A stretch of 64,000 nt of DNA from Nocardia grenadensis NBRC 108939 (GCF_001613445.1 NZ_BDCJ01000019.1:1-64000); one strand, 5' to 3'. Shown: positions 8,215 through 16,176, counted from the stretch's first letter. Notes: a model not told the origin generated them from the letters alone. Numbers and translations: made by a program.

Positions 8215-8559
8215 ATGAAACCACTTGTCTACGGCTACCTGCGACTCGACGTCGCGGGCGAACACATCCGAGACTGCGAGAGACGGATTCAGCAGTTCGC
8301 CGATCAGCAAGGCTACGACCTGGGCATGGTCTTTCACGAACGCATCTACGGGCGGGCTGGCCTGGATGCGCTGATCGCGGAACTGGTTCGCGCGCAATGC
8401 CGCAACGTTGTCGTGCCCGATCTGGAGCATCTGATCCGGCAGACGGCACTCCGGCAGGGAGTGGAGGCACGGCTGTGGTGCGCAGCCGGCGCGGGCGTGC
8501 TGGTTGCGGGCGCCTCGGCCGGGGTCCCGGATCGGGCGTTGGCGGGAGCGATCCGATGA
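8215..8559 (+). CDS. Resolvase N-domain-like protein lacking the catalytic serine
   Basis: 114 residues. VYGYLRLDVAGEHIRDCERR aligns with the first strand and helix of the serine recombinase catalytic domain (usually YARVSTxxQ), followed by QQGYDL, a LIAELVRAQCRNVVVPDLEHL strand-helix and a short tail. The nucleophilic serine position reads Asp, and there is no DNA-binding domain, so recombination is not expected. Such stand-alone proteins in actinomycetes have no established role known to me. AGGAG at 8204-8208 sits 6 bp before the ATG. The stop forms ATGA with an out-of-frame ATG at 8556, suggesting former coupling to the next gene. Confidence 0.6.
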   Translation: MKPLVYGYLRLDVAGEHIRDCERRIQQFADQQGYDLGMVFHERIYGRAGLDALIAELVRAQCRNVVVPDLEHLIRQTALRQGVEARLWCAAGAGVLVAGASAGVPDRALAGAIR

Positions 8560-8586
8560 CAGCGGGCAGCGCTCGATTGCGCCCGC

Positions 8587-9651
8587 GTGGACCAGCCCCC
8601 GCAAGGGCCGACCAGCGCAGGTGAGCTGCCCTCTCGCCCACTGTCCCTCGTCCCTCGGCGGCGTGTTCCGCTGCGTGTGGGTGTGATCGGGTTGGGCAGG
8701 CAGGCGCTGGACGATCACCTGCCCGGGCTGGTCTCCTGCGAGGCCGCTGAGCTGGTGGCGGTGTGCGATGAGGATTCCGAGATCGTGCGCGAGCACCAGT
8801 ACCGGTGCAGGGTCCCCGGGTACACCGACTTCACCACCATGCTGGGCTCGGAGCAGTTGGATCTGGTCGTGGTGTGCGTCCCGCACTGCGTCGGCCGCCG
8901 GGCGATCGAAGCCGCCGCCGAACACCGCGTCCACGTGCTGAAGGAGAAACCGTTCGCCACATCGCTGACCGAGGCCCGGGAGCTGGCGCGGCTGTGCGAG
9001 GACGCCGAGATCGAACTGATGGTCACTCTGCAACGCTGCTTCAACCCGATCTACACGAGCTTCCCACAGCTGGCCGATCAGATCGGAACGCCGTTCGTCA
9101 TCGACGCCCGCTATACCCTGCACACCGCCGACCCCTCCGACGGGTGGCGCGGCGACATCGCCACCGCCGGCGGCGGCTGCGTGATCGACATGGGCTACCA
9201 CGTCATCGACCTGATCCTGTGGTACTTCGGTCTCCCCGATCGCGTTACCGCGGACCTGTCGGTCGCGGCCCGCCCGGACCGCGAATACGACGCCGAAGAC
9301 ACCGCACTGGTGCACTTCTCCTACGACTCCGGCCTCTACGGATCCATCCTGCTATCCCGCTTCATCGGACCCAAAACCGAAGACCTTCGCCTGGTCGGCT
9401 CCAAGGGCATGGTCCATCTCGAACGCGGACGCATCCGCCGCCTCACCAACGGCGGGGAAGTCGTCGAATCCCTGCTCCGAGAACAAGCCTGGCCCTCGGC
9501 CGCAGCCACCCAGCTCGACTACTTCCGCCGGGTCATCGACGGTGAACGCCCCAACCTCGGCAGCCCTCGCCAGCACCTGGCCCACCTGCGCTTCGTCACC
9601 GCCTGCTACCAAGCTGCCCGCACCCACACCTGCGTCGATCCAAGGAGCTCC
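8587..9651 (+). CDS. Gfo/Idh/MocA-family oxidoreductase, no stop before the next gene
   Basis: About 355 residues. The Rossmann motif VGVIGLGRQALDDHLPG is at residues 30-46, EKPFATSLTEA (the EKP motif with its lysine) is near residue 120, and the active-site helix VIDMGYHVIDLILWYFG is near 200. The family oxidises or reduces sugars and cyclitols with NAD(P). The frame does not stop at the DegT start; it stays open through that gene in another frame and rejoins the NUDIX frame at 10909. A TGA at 9654-9656, overlapping the DegT GTG, is one frame away, so a single-base indel near the 3' end is the simplest explanation. The GTG start at 8587 is uncertain. Confidence 0.75.
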
Positions 9652-9652
9652 G

Positions 9653-10903
9653 GTGAACTCACCTCTCGCTCTGCTCGGCGGCACACCCGTCGTCACCGAC
9701 CCGGCACCGCACTTCCAGTGGCCGCCGACCGATCACCTCACCCGCAAAGCCGTCCTGGCCCAGCTCGACGACACCATCTCCATCTACGACCGCTCCGGTG
9801 TCATCGCCGACCTCGAAGACGCGCTCGCCGCCTACTTCGGCAGCCGGTACGCCGTGCTCACCAGCTCCGGCACCGCCGGCCTGTACTCGATGTACGCGGC
9901 TTGCGGCCTGCGTCCCGGCGACGAGGTCATCGTGCCCGCTTACACCTTCTTCGCCACCGCCACTCCATTGCTGCACCTGGGCGTCATCCCGGTCCTGGCC
10001 GACTGCGACGACACCGGCAACCTCGACCCCCGCGAGCTTCCCCACCGCATCACCGAGAAGACAAAAGCCGTTGTCGTAACCCACATGTGGGGAATGCCCG
10101 CACAGATGCGCAGCCTCGCCGGCCTCGCCGAGGTCTACGGGCTGCAACTCCTCGAAGACGGCTCCCACGCCCACGGCGCGACCATAGGCGACGGCAAGAT
10201 CGGCACCTTCGGCCGTGCCGCAGCCTTCAGCATGAACGGCCCCAAGCCGCTCTCGGCCGGCGAAGGCGGATTCGTGCTCACCGACGACGAAAACCTCTAC
10301 TACCGGCTGCTCCTGCACGGCCAATACAACAAGCGATGCCGCAACGAAATCCCCGAACACCACTCCCTGCACCGCTACGCGGTCACCGGCATGGGTCTCA
10401 AACGCATCCACCCCCTCGCAGCCACCATCGCCCTCGACCAACTCCGCCACCTCGACGACTACCTCACCGGCCGCAACCACATCGCCACCTACATCGCCGA
10501 TCGCCTCGACGGCTTACCCGGGATCGTCGCGACCCGGGCCGCGCCCGAGACCCGGCCCTCCTGGTACGGGATGGCCCTGCAATACCGACCCGAGGAACTC
10601 GAAGGAATCCCCGTCGAACGCATCCACCAGGCGCTACTGGCCGAGGGCTGCCGGGACATCGACCGACCGGGCTCCACCTGCCCTCTCAATCTGCTCGAAC
10701 TCTTCCAGACGCCGGGTACCCTCTTCCCCGAATACGCAGGCGAATTCACCTACCGCCCCGGCGAATTCCCGCACGCCGAACACCTGCACCACCACATTCT
10801 CAAACTCCCCGTGTGGCACCGCGAACACGATCTCCCCCTCGTCGACCGCTACCTCGACGCCATCGAAAAAGTATTCCGCCACCCCGACCACCTGAAAGGA
10901 TGA
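9653..10903 (+). CDS. DegT/DnrJ/EryC1-family PLP aminotransferase
   Basis: 416 residues. The GTG at 9653 has AAGGAG at 9642-9647. YAVLTSSGTAGLYSMYAACG binds PLP phosphate, GDEVIVPAYTFFATATPLL follows, LLEDGSHAHGA supplies the PLP-ring aspartate, and SMNGPKPLSAGEGG carries the Schiff-base lysine. Family members transfer an amino group to keto-sugars or keto-cyclitols, or act as dehydratases. Beside a Gfo/Idh dehydrogenase the natural reading is oxidation of a hydroxyl followed by transamination, as in aminosugar and aminocyclitol pathways. The substrate is not predictable. Its stop overlaps the NUDIX start (ATGA). Confidence 0.9.
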   Translation: MNSPLALLGGTPVVTDPAPHFQWPPTDHLTRKAVLAQLDDTISIYDRSGVIADLEDALAAYFGSRYAVLTSSGTAGLYSMYAACGLRPGDEVIVPAYTFFATATPLLHLGVIPVLADCDDTGNLDPRELPHRITEKTKAVVVTHMWGMPAQMRSLAGLAEVYGLQLLEDGSHAHGATIGDGKIGTFGRAAAFSMNGPKPLSAGEGGFVLTDDENLYYRLLLHGQYNKRCRNEIPEHHSLHRYAVTGMGLKRIHPLAATIALDQLRHLDDYLTGRNHIATYIADRLDGLPGIVATRAAPETRPSWYGMALQYRPEELEGIPVERIHQALLAEGCRDIDRPGSTCPLNLLELFQTPGTLFPEYAGEFTYRPGEFPHAEHLHHHILKLPVWHREHDLPLVDRYLDAIEKVFRHPDHLKG

Positions 10904-11346
10904 ACACCATGACGACCCACCTCGAAGACCTCACCGCCGAAGCCGAACGCGACGGTGTCCAGCAACTCGTCGTCGGCGCGGTCGTCGAATACGACGGGCG
11001 CGTCCTGCTGCTGCGACGACCCGGCGACGACTTCATGGGCGGCATCTGGGAACTGCCCAGCGGCAAAGTCGAACCCGGTGAAAACCTCGACCAAGCCCTT
11101 GCCCGCGAAGTCGAGGAAGAAACCGGCCTCGAGGTCACCGGCATCGGCCGCTTCATCGACAGCTTCGACTACCGATCCGGCAGCGGAAAACACAGTCGGC
11201 AATTCAACTTCACCGTCCAATGCGCCGCACCCGAACCCGTCCGGCTCACCGAACACGACGCCTACACCTGGACCCCACTCACCGAGGAGCCGCCCGTCAC
11301 CGACGCGGTCAAACAGACACTCACCACCTACCGAAACGCCGACTGA
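10900..11346 (+). CDS. NUDIX hydrolase
   Basis: 148 residues with a complete NUDIX box: GKVEPGENLDQALAREVEEE followed by TGL, matching GX5EX7REUXEEXGU. VVGAVVEYDGRVLLLRRPGD and GGIWELPSGK precede it. These enzymes hydrolyse nucleoside diphosphates linked to another moiety, for example NDP-sugars or oxidised nucleotides. The ATG at 10900 overlaps the DegT stop; an ATG at 10909 is better spaced from AAAGGA and could be the real start. Linkage with the dehydrogenase and aminotransferase suggests action on an activated sugar or on a by-product of that pathway. Confidence 0.88.
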   Translation: MNTMTTHLEDLTAEAERDGVQQLVVGAVVEYDGRVLLLRRPGDDFMGGIWELPSGKVEPGENLDQALAREVEEETGLEVTGIGRFIDSFDYRSGSGKHSRQFNFTVQCAAPEPVRLTEHDAYTWTPLTEEPPVTDAVKQTLTTYRNAD

Positions 11347-11409
11347 ACGGCGAGATCGTCGTGGACGCGGGCACCAGGTGAGCGCTGATGGGCATTTGGC
11401 CGGCTGCCC

Positions 11410-11481
11410 GTGGGCCCCTCAGTCGCGGTCCTGCCGGTCAGCAGCTTCGAAGAGCACCGCAACCACCTACCCCTCATCACC
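11410..11481 (+). pseudogene. Creatininase-family fragment
   Basis: A short frame reads VGPSVAVLPVSSFEEHRNHL then PLIT, resembling the N-terminal strand and metal site of creatininase-family amidohydrolases (usually VLPVGSFEQHGxHLPLxTD). The EQHG metal-binding element has become EEHR and the aspartate after LIT is gone. No other part of the domain is present, so this is a decayed scrap, 64 bp after the NUDIX stop and in the same direction. The rest of 11347-11730 shows no gene. Confidence 0.45.
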
Positions 11482-11730
11482 AGAGTCCCGGCGTTTCGTG
11501 GCCGCCGACCGGACCGCCAGGCGCAACCTGCCTTTACGTCATCGGCATGACTCCAGTCGCACACCACAGGAGGACACGTCATCGGGAGGAGCGGCTCGGC
11601 CCCGGTCCGGTGACCACCACACCGACAAGAAAGGACCCTCACACCAGGATCTCGGGCGTGAGGGTCACTGTCGTCGAAAACTGTCGTAGAACCGACCAGA
11701 TCGGGCATATTCAACGAATATAATCCCTGG

Positions 11731-11764
11731 TGGAGCTAAGGGGACTCGAACCCCTGACCCCCAC
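11731..11764 (-). repeat. tRNA-Ala attachment-site remnant 3
   Basis: 34 bp identical to the 3' end of the intact tRNA-Ala gene (tggagctaagggga through gacccccac), ending at the same CAC as remnant 1. As in remnant 1 the next bases are gaagg, so these two share an island-side boundary. The flanking hairpin module is absent here. Confidence 0.75.
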
Positions 11765-11864
11765 GAAGGTGGTGTCGAGTGCCCGACCTCGAGCTCGCCG
11801 CCGCGCTGGTACGTACTCGGATGGACCGGCGCGGGCAGCGGGACTCGGGTCGGACCGGGGTGCG

Positions 11865-12227
11865 CTAGCGCTGATAGACCTCGACGTAGGCGTTGGTGGT
11901 CACCGCGATGACGCCGGGGCCGGTCCCGGTGCAGCCGGTGGTGATGCGCTCGCCGGACGGGGTGAAGGGGTAGCTGAGACTGTGGTACCCGCCGATGGCG
12001 TAGAGCGGGAACGGACCGTTTGCGTAGAGACCGAGGCATTCGACGCGCAGGACGTAATTACTGCCGCCGTCGGGTCGGCAGATCGCCGAGGCGCCGAAGA
12101 GATCACGTTCGACGACGCAGTCCTGGGGCGCGGCCTGGGCGGTGCCGGAACCGATGATCGCGACGAAGGCAAGGCCCGAGATCCCGGCGGTCGCGAGTCG
12201 CGCTGCGGAGGCGATGGTCTTCTTCAT
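11865..12227 (-). CDS. Small secreted protein of unknown function
   Basis: 120 residues. A Sec signal peptide is clear: MKKTIASAARLATAG, a hydrophobic core, then GTAQAAPQ with cleavage after AQA. The mature part of about 88 residues has four cysteines (QDCVVE, SAICRP, VECLGL, TGCTGT), probably two disulfides, and is rich in Gly, Tyr and Thr. I recognise no family. Its ATG overlaps the stop of the N-acetyltransferase gene (ATGA), and a GTTCTCCT complement gives an AGGAGAAC ribosome binding site. It is the last gene of a three-gene coupled operon, odd company for cytoplasmic enzymes. Confidence 0.8.
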   Translation of the reverse strand: MKKTIASAARLATAGISGLAFVAIIGSGTAQAAPQDCVVERDLFGASAICRPDGGSNYVLRVECLGLYANGPFPLYAIGGYHSLSYPFTPSGERITTGCTGTGPGVIAVTTNAYVEVYQR

Positions 12228-13075
12228 AGATGTTCTCCTGTGCCGAGGTGGTCGATGAGCTTCGCCGCGTCCGCGGTGTCGAGGTCGATATCGAAGATCT
12301 CGGTGAGGATCCTCGGGACGTCGGAAGGTTCCACCGTACGGGTTTCGCCGGTGCCGTCGGGGTAGTTGGTGTGCAGGGTGAGACCGTCGAGCATGTGGTG
12401 GACCTCCGGGTGGAGGCGCTGCGCGATGGGGCGGGTGGTGAACGGCGAATGCGAGGACGTCGAGACGTAGTAGTTGCCGACGGCCTGGTCGATCGGATAC
12501 TGCGGATTCATCGTGAAAGTGCGGCGGGTGAGCCAGCCGTTGCGGGAGAAATGACGCAAGGTCCACAGACCGGCACCCAATACATCGGTCTCGTATTCGA
12601 GCATGAATCGCCATGCACCAACGGTGAATTCGCCGTCGACGGGAGCCAGTTCGATCGGTTCCATCGGCCCGGAGCCGAAACCGACATCGCACAACCAGGC
12701 TCGTTCGTCGTCGGTCGTGGTGACGTGCAGCAGGGCGTGTGTGGCGGGGAGCAGCCGGGTATCTGTGCCGAGGAATATCCGGCCGGCCAGGCCGGTGACG
12801 CCGAAACCGAGCCGTTCCAGCACCGCGGCGAACAACGCGCAGTTCTCGAAGCAGTAGCCGCCTCGACGGTGTCGAACCATCTTGTCCTGCATGGACTTCA
12901 CGTCCAACCGGACCGGCCGGCCCAGGATGATCTCGAGATTCTCGAAAGGGAAGGTGGTGGTGTGCCGATCGGCCAGGTCGCGCAATATCGCCAGGGTCGG
13001 TGCCCGCTCGCCGGTGAAGCCGATGCGGGCCAGGTATGCGTCCAGGTCCAGGTCCGCACCGTGCCAGGTGTTCAT
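12224..13075 (-). CDS. nat: Arylamine N-acetyltransferase
   Basis: 283 residues, the usual NAT length. The catalytic triad is visible: Cys in RRGGYCFENC (near residue 70), His in LPATHALLHV (near 110) and Asp in WLCDVGFGSGPME (near 127). FPFENLEIILGRPV precedes the cysteine. The enzyme moves an acetyl or propionyl group from CoA to arylamines and hydrazines. In mycobacteria nat is linked to cholesterol catabolism, but this copy lies within tRNA-Ala island DNA. It sits between an imine-reductase-like gene and a secreted protein with ATGA overlaps on both sides. Confidence 0.93.
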   Translation of the reverse strand: MNTWHGADLDLDAYLARIGFTGERAPTLAILRDLADRHTTTFPFENLEIILGRPVRLDVKSMQDKMVRHRRGGYCFENCALFAAVLERLGFGVTGLAGRIFLGTDTRLLPATHALLHVTTTDDERAWLCDVGFGSGPMEPIELAPVDGEFTVGAWRFMLEYETDVLGAGLWTLRHFSRNGWLTRRTFTMNPQYPIDQAVGNYYVSTSSHSPFTTRPIAQRLHPEVHHMLDGLTLHTNYPDGTGETRTVEPSDVPRILTEIFDIDLDTADAAKLIDHLGTGEHL

Positions 13076-13944
13076 GCGCGGCCCGGTCGGCGGCCGAAGT
13101 GTTCGACCAGTCGGGAGTAGCTGTCGTCGCCGTGGCCGGCGGCCAGCGCCTCGGCGACGAGTCGCCGGGTGTAGGTCGGCAGCGCGATATCGATTCCGCG
13201 GGCCTCGCTTTCTGCGATCACATCGTCGATGGAGGGCAGGTGGTGTTTGAGGGCGCCGAACGGGGTGGCGAATTCGGCGCGGTCGATCTCCCCGGCGAAC
13301 AGCCCGAACAGCGACGGCAGCGCCGCCAGGGACGGCTCCGCCTGTTCGGCGTAGCGGCCGATCGGGATTCCGGCGTCGCGGAGCAGCGCCGCGGCGTGCA
13401 GGAACCCGTTCAGCAGGCCCCACATGATGTCGTGGAATGCCATTCCGTACAGCAGCGGCACTCCGGGGTCGGTGGACACGTAGGTCGCGCGGCCACCGAG
13501 TGCCCGCAGAACCGGTTCGTACCGGTCGAAGACCGGCCGGGGGCCGCCGAAGAAGATCACCGCGTCCGGCGAGCCGATCGCGGGAGCAATGGTCATGATC
13601 TGGCCGTGCAGGTAGTCCGCTCCCAAGCCGGTCACCAGATCGGCTGCGACCCGGGCTTGTTCGGAGGGGCCGTCGGTCAGGTTGACCACGGTACGCCCGG
13701 CCAGGGCGGTACCCGCCGTCCGCAGCAGCTGTTCGGCCGCTACGCCGCCCTGGACGTTGACGACCACCAGTTCGGCCGCACGGGCCGCCGCTTCCGGCGA
13801 CTCCGCCGGGCGGGCGCCTGCGGCCACCAGCGGCTCGGCCTTCTCGGGGGACCGGTTCCAGACGGTGAGCGGGTGTCCGGCCGCCAGGAGCGCGGCGGCC
13901 AGCGCGGAACCCATCTCACCCAAACCGAGCAGTGCGATTGTCAT
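13072..13944 (-). CDS. NAD(P)-dependent oxidoreductase, imine-reductase-like
   Basis: About 290 residues. The N-terminal Rossmann motif is IALLGLGEMGSALAAALLAAG with VWNRSPEKAEPL, typical of beta-hydroxyacid dehydrogenase/imine reductase proteins and of NADPH preference (NRSP). VVNLTDGPSEQAR and a C-terminal helical part (MAFHDIMWGLLNGFLHAAAL) match imine reductases rather than hydroxyacid dehydrogenases, which would carry a catalytic lysine there. Reduction of a cyclic or prochiral imine is the best guess. Two ATGs at 13947 and 13944 compete; GGAGA fits the second better. It is the first gene of the coupled operon and its stop overlaps the nat start. Confidence 0.82.
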   Translation of the reverse strand: MTIALLGLGEMGSALAAALLAAGHPLTVWNRSPEKAEPLVAAGARPAESPEAAARAAELVVVNVQGGVAAEQLLRTAGTALAGRTVVNLTDGPSEQARVAADLVTGLGADYLHGQIMTIAPAIGSPDAVIFFGGPRPVFDRYEPVLRALGGRATYVSTDPGVPLLYGMAFHDIMWGLLNGFLHAAALLRDAGIPIGRYAEQAEPSLAALPSLFGLFAGEIDRAEFATPFGALKHHLPSIDDVIAESEARGIDIALPTYTRRLVAEALAAGHGDDSYSRLVEHFGRRPGRA

Positions 13945-13973
13945 CATTCTCCGATCTCGTTACTTGGTACAAG

Positions 13974-14004
13974 ACCGTGCAACATCAACTTTTGTTGAGG
14001 TCAA
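13974..14004 (-). promoter_or_regulatory. MerR-type promoter/operator before the imine reductase operon
   Basis: On the minus strand a TTGACC -35 box (14004-13999) runs directly into the dyad CTCAAC-AAAA-GTTGAT (13999-13984). A CACGGT hexamer follows at a 19-bp spacing, the stretched spacer used by MerR-family activators. The -10 is weak, as expected for an activator-dependent promoter. No merR gene is seen in the window. Confidence 0.5.
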
Positions 14005-14044
14005 GAGGGTGTGACGTAGGCGACCTCGGTCGGCACCGCGCCGA

Positions 14045-14425
14045 TTGGGCAGCGACCAGCTCACCGAACTGATCGGACGGCCCGAGGCAGCGCGCGACGT
14101 GCGGACGCTGGTCGGCGCGCATCGCTTGGTGACCCCGGTCGGGCCCGGCGGTGTCGGCAAGACGCGCCTGGCGATCGAGGTGGCGCGCGCACTGCTCCCC
14201 GACCGGCCCGACGGCGCGTGGTTCGTCGAGCTGGCCGGGATCGAGGAGACCTCCGCCGCGCGCGACCGTCGTCGACACCGTGCGCACGGTGCTGGGCATC
14301 CGCGACGACGTCTGCTCCCCGGCCGATCCGGTCGACCAGCTGATCAGCGCGTTACGCGGCAAGCGGGTGCTGCTGGTCCTCGACAACTGCGAGCACCTGG
14401 TGACCGTGGTCGCCGAACTCAACAC
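14045..14425 (+). pseudogene. Truncated AfsR/LuxR-type NB-ARC ATPase regulator
   Basis: The first frame gives LTELIGRPEAARDVRTLVGA, then the P-loop GPGGVGKTRLAIEVARALL and GAWFVELAGI. After a single-base shift near 14265 a second frame continues VVDTVRTVLGIRD, DPVDQLISALRGKRVLLVLD and NCEHLVTVVAEL. This is the NB-ARC ATPase segment of large actinobacterial transcriptional activators. Both ends of the protein are missing; the right end stops where the repeated tRNA-flank sequence begins. It is divergent from the imine reductase operon. The protein is dead. Confidence 0.7.
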
Positions 14426-14498
14426 CGCCCCTCGACAACAATCGACAGCTCCCATCGCAGCCACGCGGCATCCAGGGCGGTTGGTCAAGACAATTGCT

Positions 14499-14665
14499 AT
14501 CGAATCCCCGGTCCGGTCTCGGCGGACACAGCTGCCCACGCGACCGCATCGATTTCGGCAAACAGGATCTAGAACGAAAACGGGGGGTAAACGCGAGGCC
14601 AGACGCAAAAACAGGTTAAGCCCGGTCTTGGACCGGGCTTAACCTGCTAGTTTTGTGGAGCTAAG
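14499..14665 (-). repeat. tRNA-Ala attachment-site remnant 4 with flanking module, cut by an IS
   Basis: Bases 14499-14571 match 7068-7142, followed by the aaaacggggggtaaacg motif, the hairpin (14613-14645) and only the first 10 bp of the tRNA 3' end (tggagctaag, 14656-14665). The IS1380-type element begins at the next base, so the rest of the tRNA remnant is lost. Confidence 0.75.
14613..14645 (-). terminator. tRNA-associated hairpin, copy 3
   Basis: AGGTTAAGCCCGGTC pairs perfectly with GACCGGGCTTAACCT around a 3-nt loop. Compared with copies 2 and 4, the TTAA bases changed in both arms together, so pairing is kept by compensatory changes. Confidence 0.65.
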
Positions 14666-16097
14666 CCTCGATCCACCGATCGGTTACTGCCGGGTTGGGG
14701 TGGGGTGAATGGAGAAGTGCCCTTTGAGCTGGGAAGATCGCTGTTGTCTAGGCAGTGATCGGTCCGGTTCAGAAGGGCACTTCGGGTGCAAGTTTTGCAT
14801 AGGTTCGCCGCGGAGTCAGCAGCGTTCGATGATCAGAGTCTTGTGTCGCTGGCCGGGCTGGTGCCGGTGATGCGGTTGGCCGAGCAAACCGGGTTGGGTG
14901 AGTTGCTGGCGGAGAAGGTGGCGATTTCCGAGCCGCGGATCCGTTCCGGAGCGGCCAACGCCGGTCCGAAGCTGACGACGTTGATTGCGGGGATGTGCGC
15001 TGGCGCCGACAGTATCGATGATGTCGGTGTGCTCCGCGCCGGCGGCATGCCCGCGGTGTTTCACCGGGTGTATGCGCCCTCGACGATCGGCACTTTGTTG
15101 CGGGAATTCAGTTTCGGTCATGCCCGTCAGCTCGAATCGGTGCTGGGTGCGCACTTGTCACGGCTGTGTCAGCGGGTCGATCTGCTGCCGGGCGCCGACC
15201 GGCGAGTGTTCGTCGATATCGATTCGTTGTTGCGGCCGGTGTATGGGTATGCCAAGCAGGGCGCGTCTTATGGGTTCACCAAGGTGTCGGGTAAACCGGT
15301 GTTGCGTAAGGGGCTTTCACCGTTGGCGACCACGATCAGCACCGACGGGTCCGCGCCGGTGATCGCGGGAATGCGGCTGCGTGCCGGCAAGGCCGGCTCG
15401 GCGAAAGGGGCAGCCCGGATGGTCGCCCAAGCTATCGCCTGCGCCCGCGGAGCCGGGGGTGAGCAGGGAGATCCTGGTTCGTGGGGATTCCGCATTCGGT
15501 GGCCGTGCGGTGATCGCCCGGTTGATCGTGCGTCGTGTCCGCGATGCTGCGCGTCAGGACGAGTTGTTCCCGGTCTGGCGGTATCACCCGTTCTTCACCG
15601 ACTCGACCGAACCCGTCGTGGACGCCGACCTCACTCACCGCCGCCATGCCGTCATCGAGACCGTGTTCGCCGACCTGATCGACGGCCCGCTGGCGCATAT
15701 GCCCTCTGGGCGTTTCGGCGCGAGTTCGGCTTGGGTGCTGTGCGCGGCGATCGCCCACAACCTGCTGCGGGCCGCCGGCCGACTCGCCGACCCGCAACTG
15801 GGCCGCGCTCGCGGGGCGAGCTTGCGCCGAAAGATCGTCCACGTTCCCGCTCGTTTCACTCGCCCGCAACGCCGACCCGTCCTACACCTGCCCGCTCACT
15901 GGCCCTGGGCCCGGGCCTGGCAGCAGTTGTGGCACGCCACCACCAGACTCTCGACCGCCTGAACACCGCGAAACACCCCTACGACCAGGAACAACAGTGG
16001 AAAGGCTGGGCAGACCAGCAGCTTCCCGACACCCAAATTCCAGTGGGCCGCGCGCCTGCGGCGCGGCCCGCTCATCAACTTCATCGGTGGATCGAGG
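14666..16097 (+). mobile_element. IS1380-family element, internally deleted
   Basis: 1432 bp bounded by perfect 15-bp terminal inverted repeats, CCTCGATCCACCGAT at 14666-14680 and its complement at 16083-16097. The complementarity extends 5 bp further (ctaag/cttag), although ctaag on the left also belongs to the tRNA remnant. No clean target duplication is seen. Usual family length is near 1.7 kb, in line with the missing middle of the transposase. A subterminal inverted repeat (gaagtgccctt ... aagggcacttc) lies ahead of the transposase. Confidence 0.85.
14786..15962 (+). pseudogene. IS1380-family transposase, frameshifted and internally deleted
   Basis: Residues 1-225 read cleanly: FDDQSLVSLAGLVPVMRLAE, FVDIDSLLRPVYGYAKQGAS, GLSPLATTISTDGSAPVIAG. 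Near 15452 the frame shifts to EILVRGDSAFGGRAVIA, which then jumps straight to RLIVRRVRDAA and DELFPVWRYHPFFT. Some 70 residues normally found between these blocks are absent. The end is normal (THRRHAVIETVFADLIDGPL to HWPWARAWQQLWH). With a shift and a deletion it cannot make active transposase. Confidence 0.85.
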
Positions 16098-16102
16098 CTT
16101 AG

Positions 16103-16143
16103 GACCAAAACGGGGGGTAAACGCGGGGCCGGACACAAGAAAC
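16103..16143 (-). repeat. Downstream flank of the intact tRNA-Ala (module copy 4)
   Basis: gaccaaaacggggggtaaacg followed by cggggccggacacaagaaac. Near-identical versions lie at 7143-7183 and 14572-14612, and a diverged one at 1814-1853. This is the flank duplicated together with the tRNA 3' end. Confidence 0.75.
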
Positions 16144-16176
16144 AGGTCAGGCCCGATCTTAGATCGGGCCTGACCT
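16144..16176 (-). terminator. Terminator hairpin of tRNA-Ala (copy 4)
   Basis: AGGTCAGGCCCGATCT pairs with AGATCGGGCCTGACCT around a single base. On the minus strand it starts 10 bp after the tRNA and is followed by a T-rich run (gtttcttgtg), consistent with intrinsic termination of the tRNA transcript. Confidence 0.75.

Noticed and set aside
1898..14665. Additional functional tRNA genes at the remnant sites
   Set aside because: The copies contain only 10 to 41 nt of the 3' part and lack the 5' acceptor strand and D-arm.
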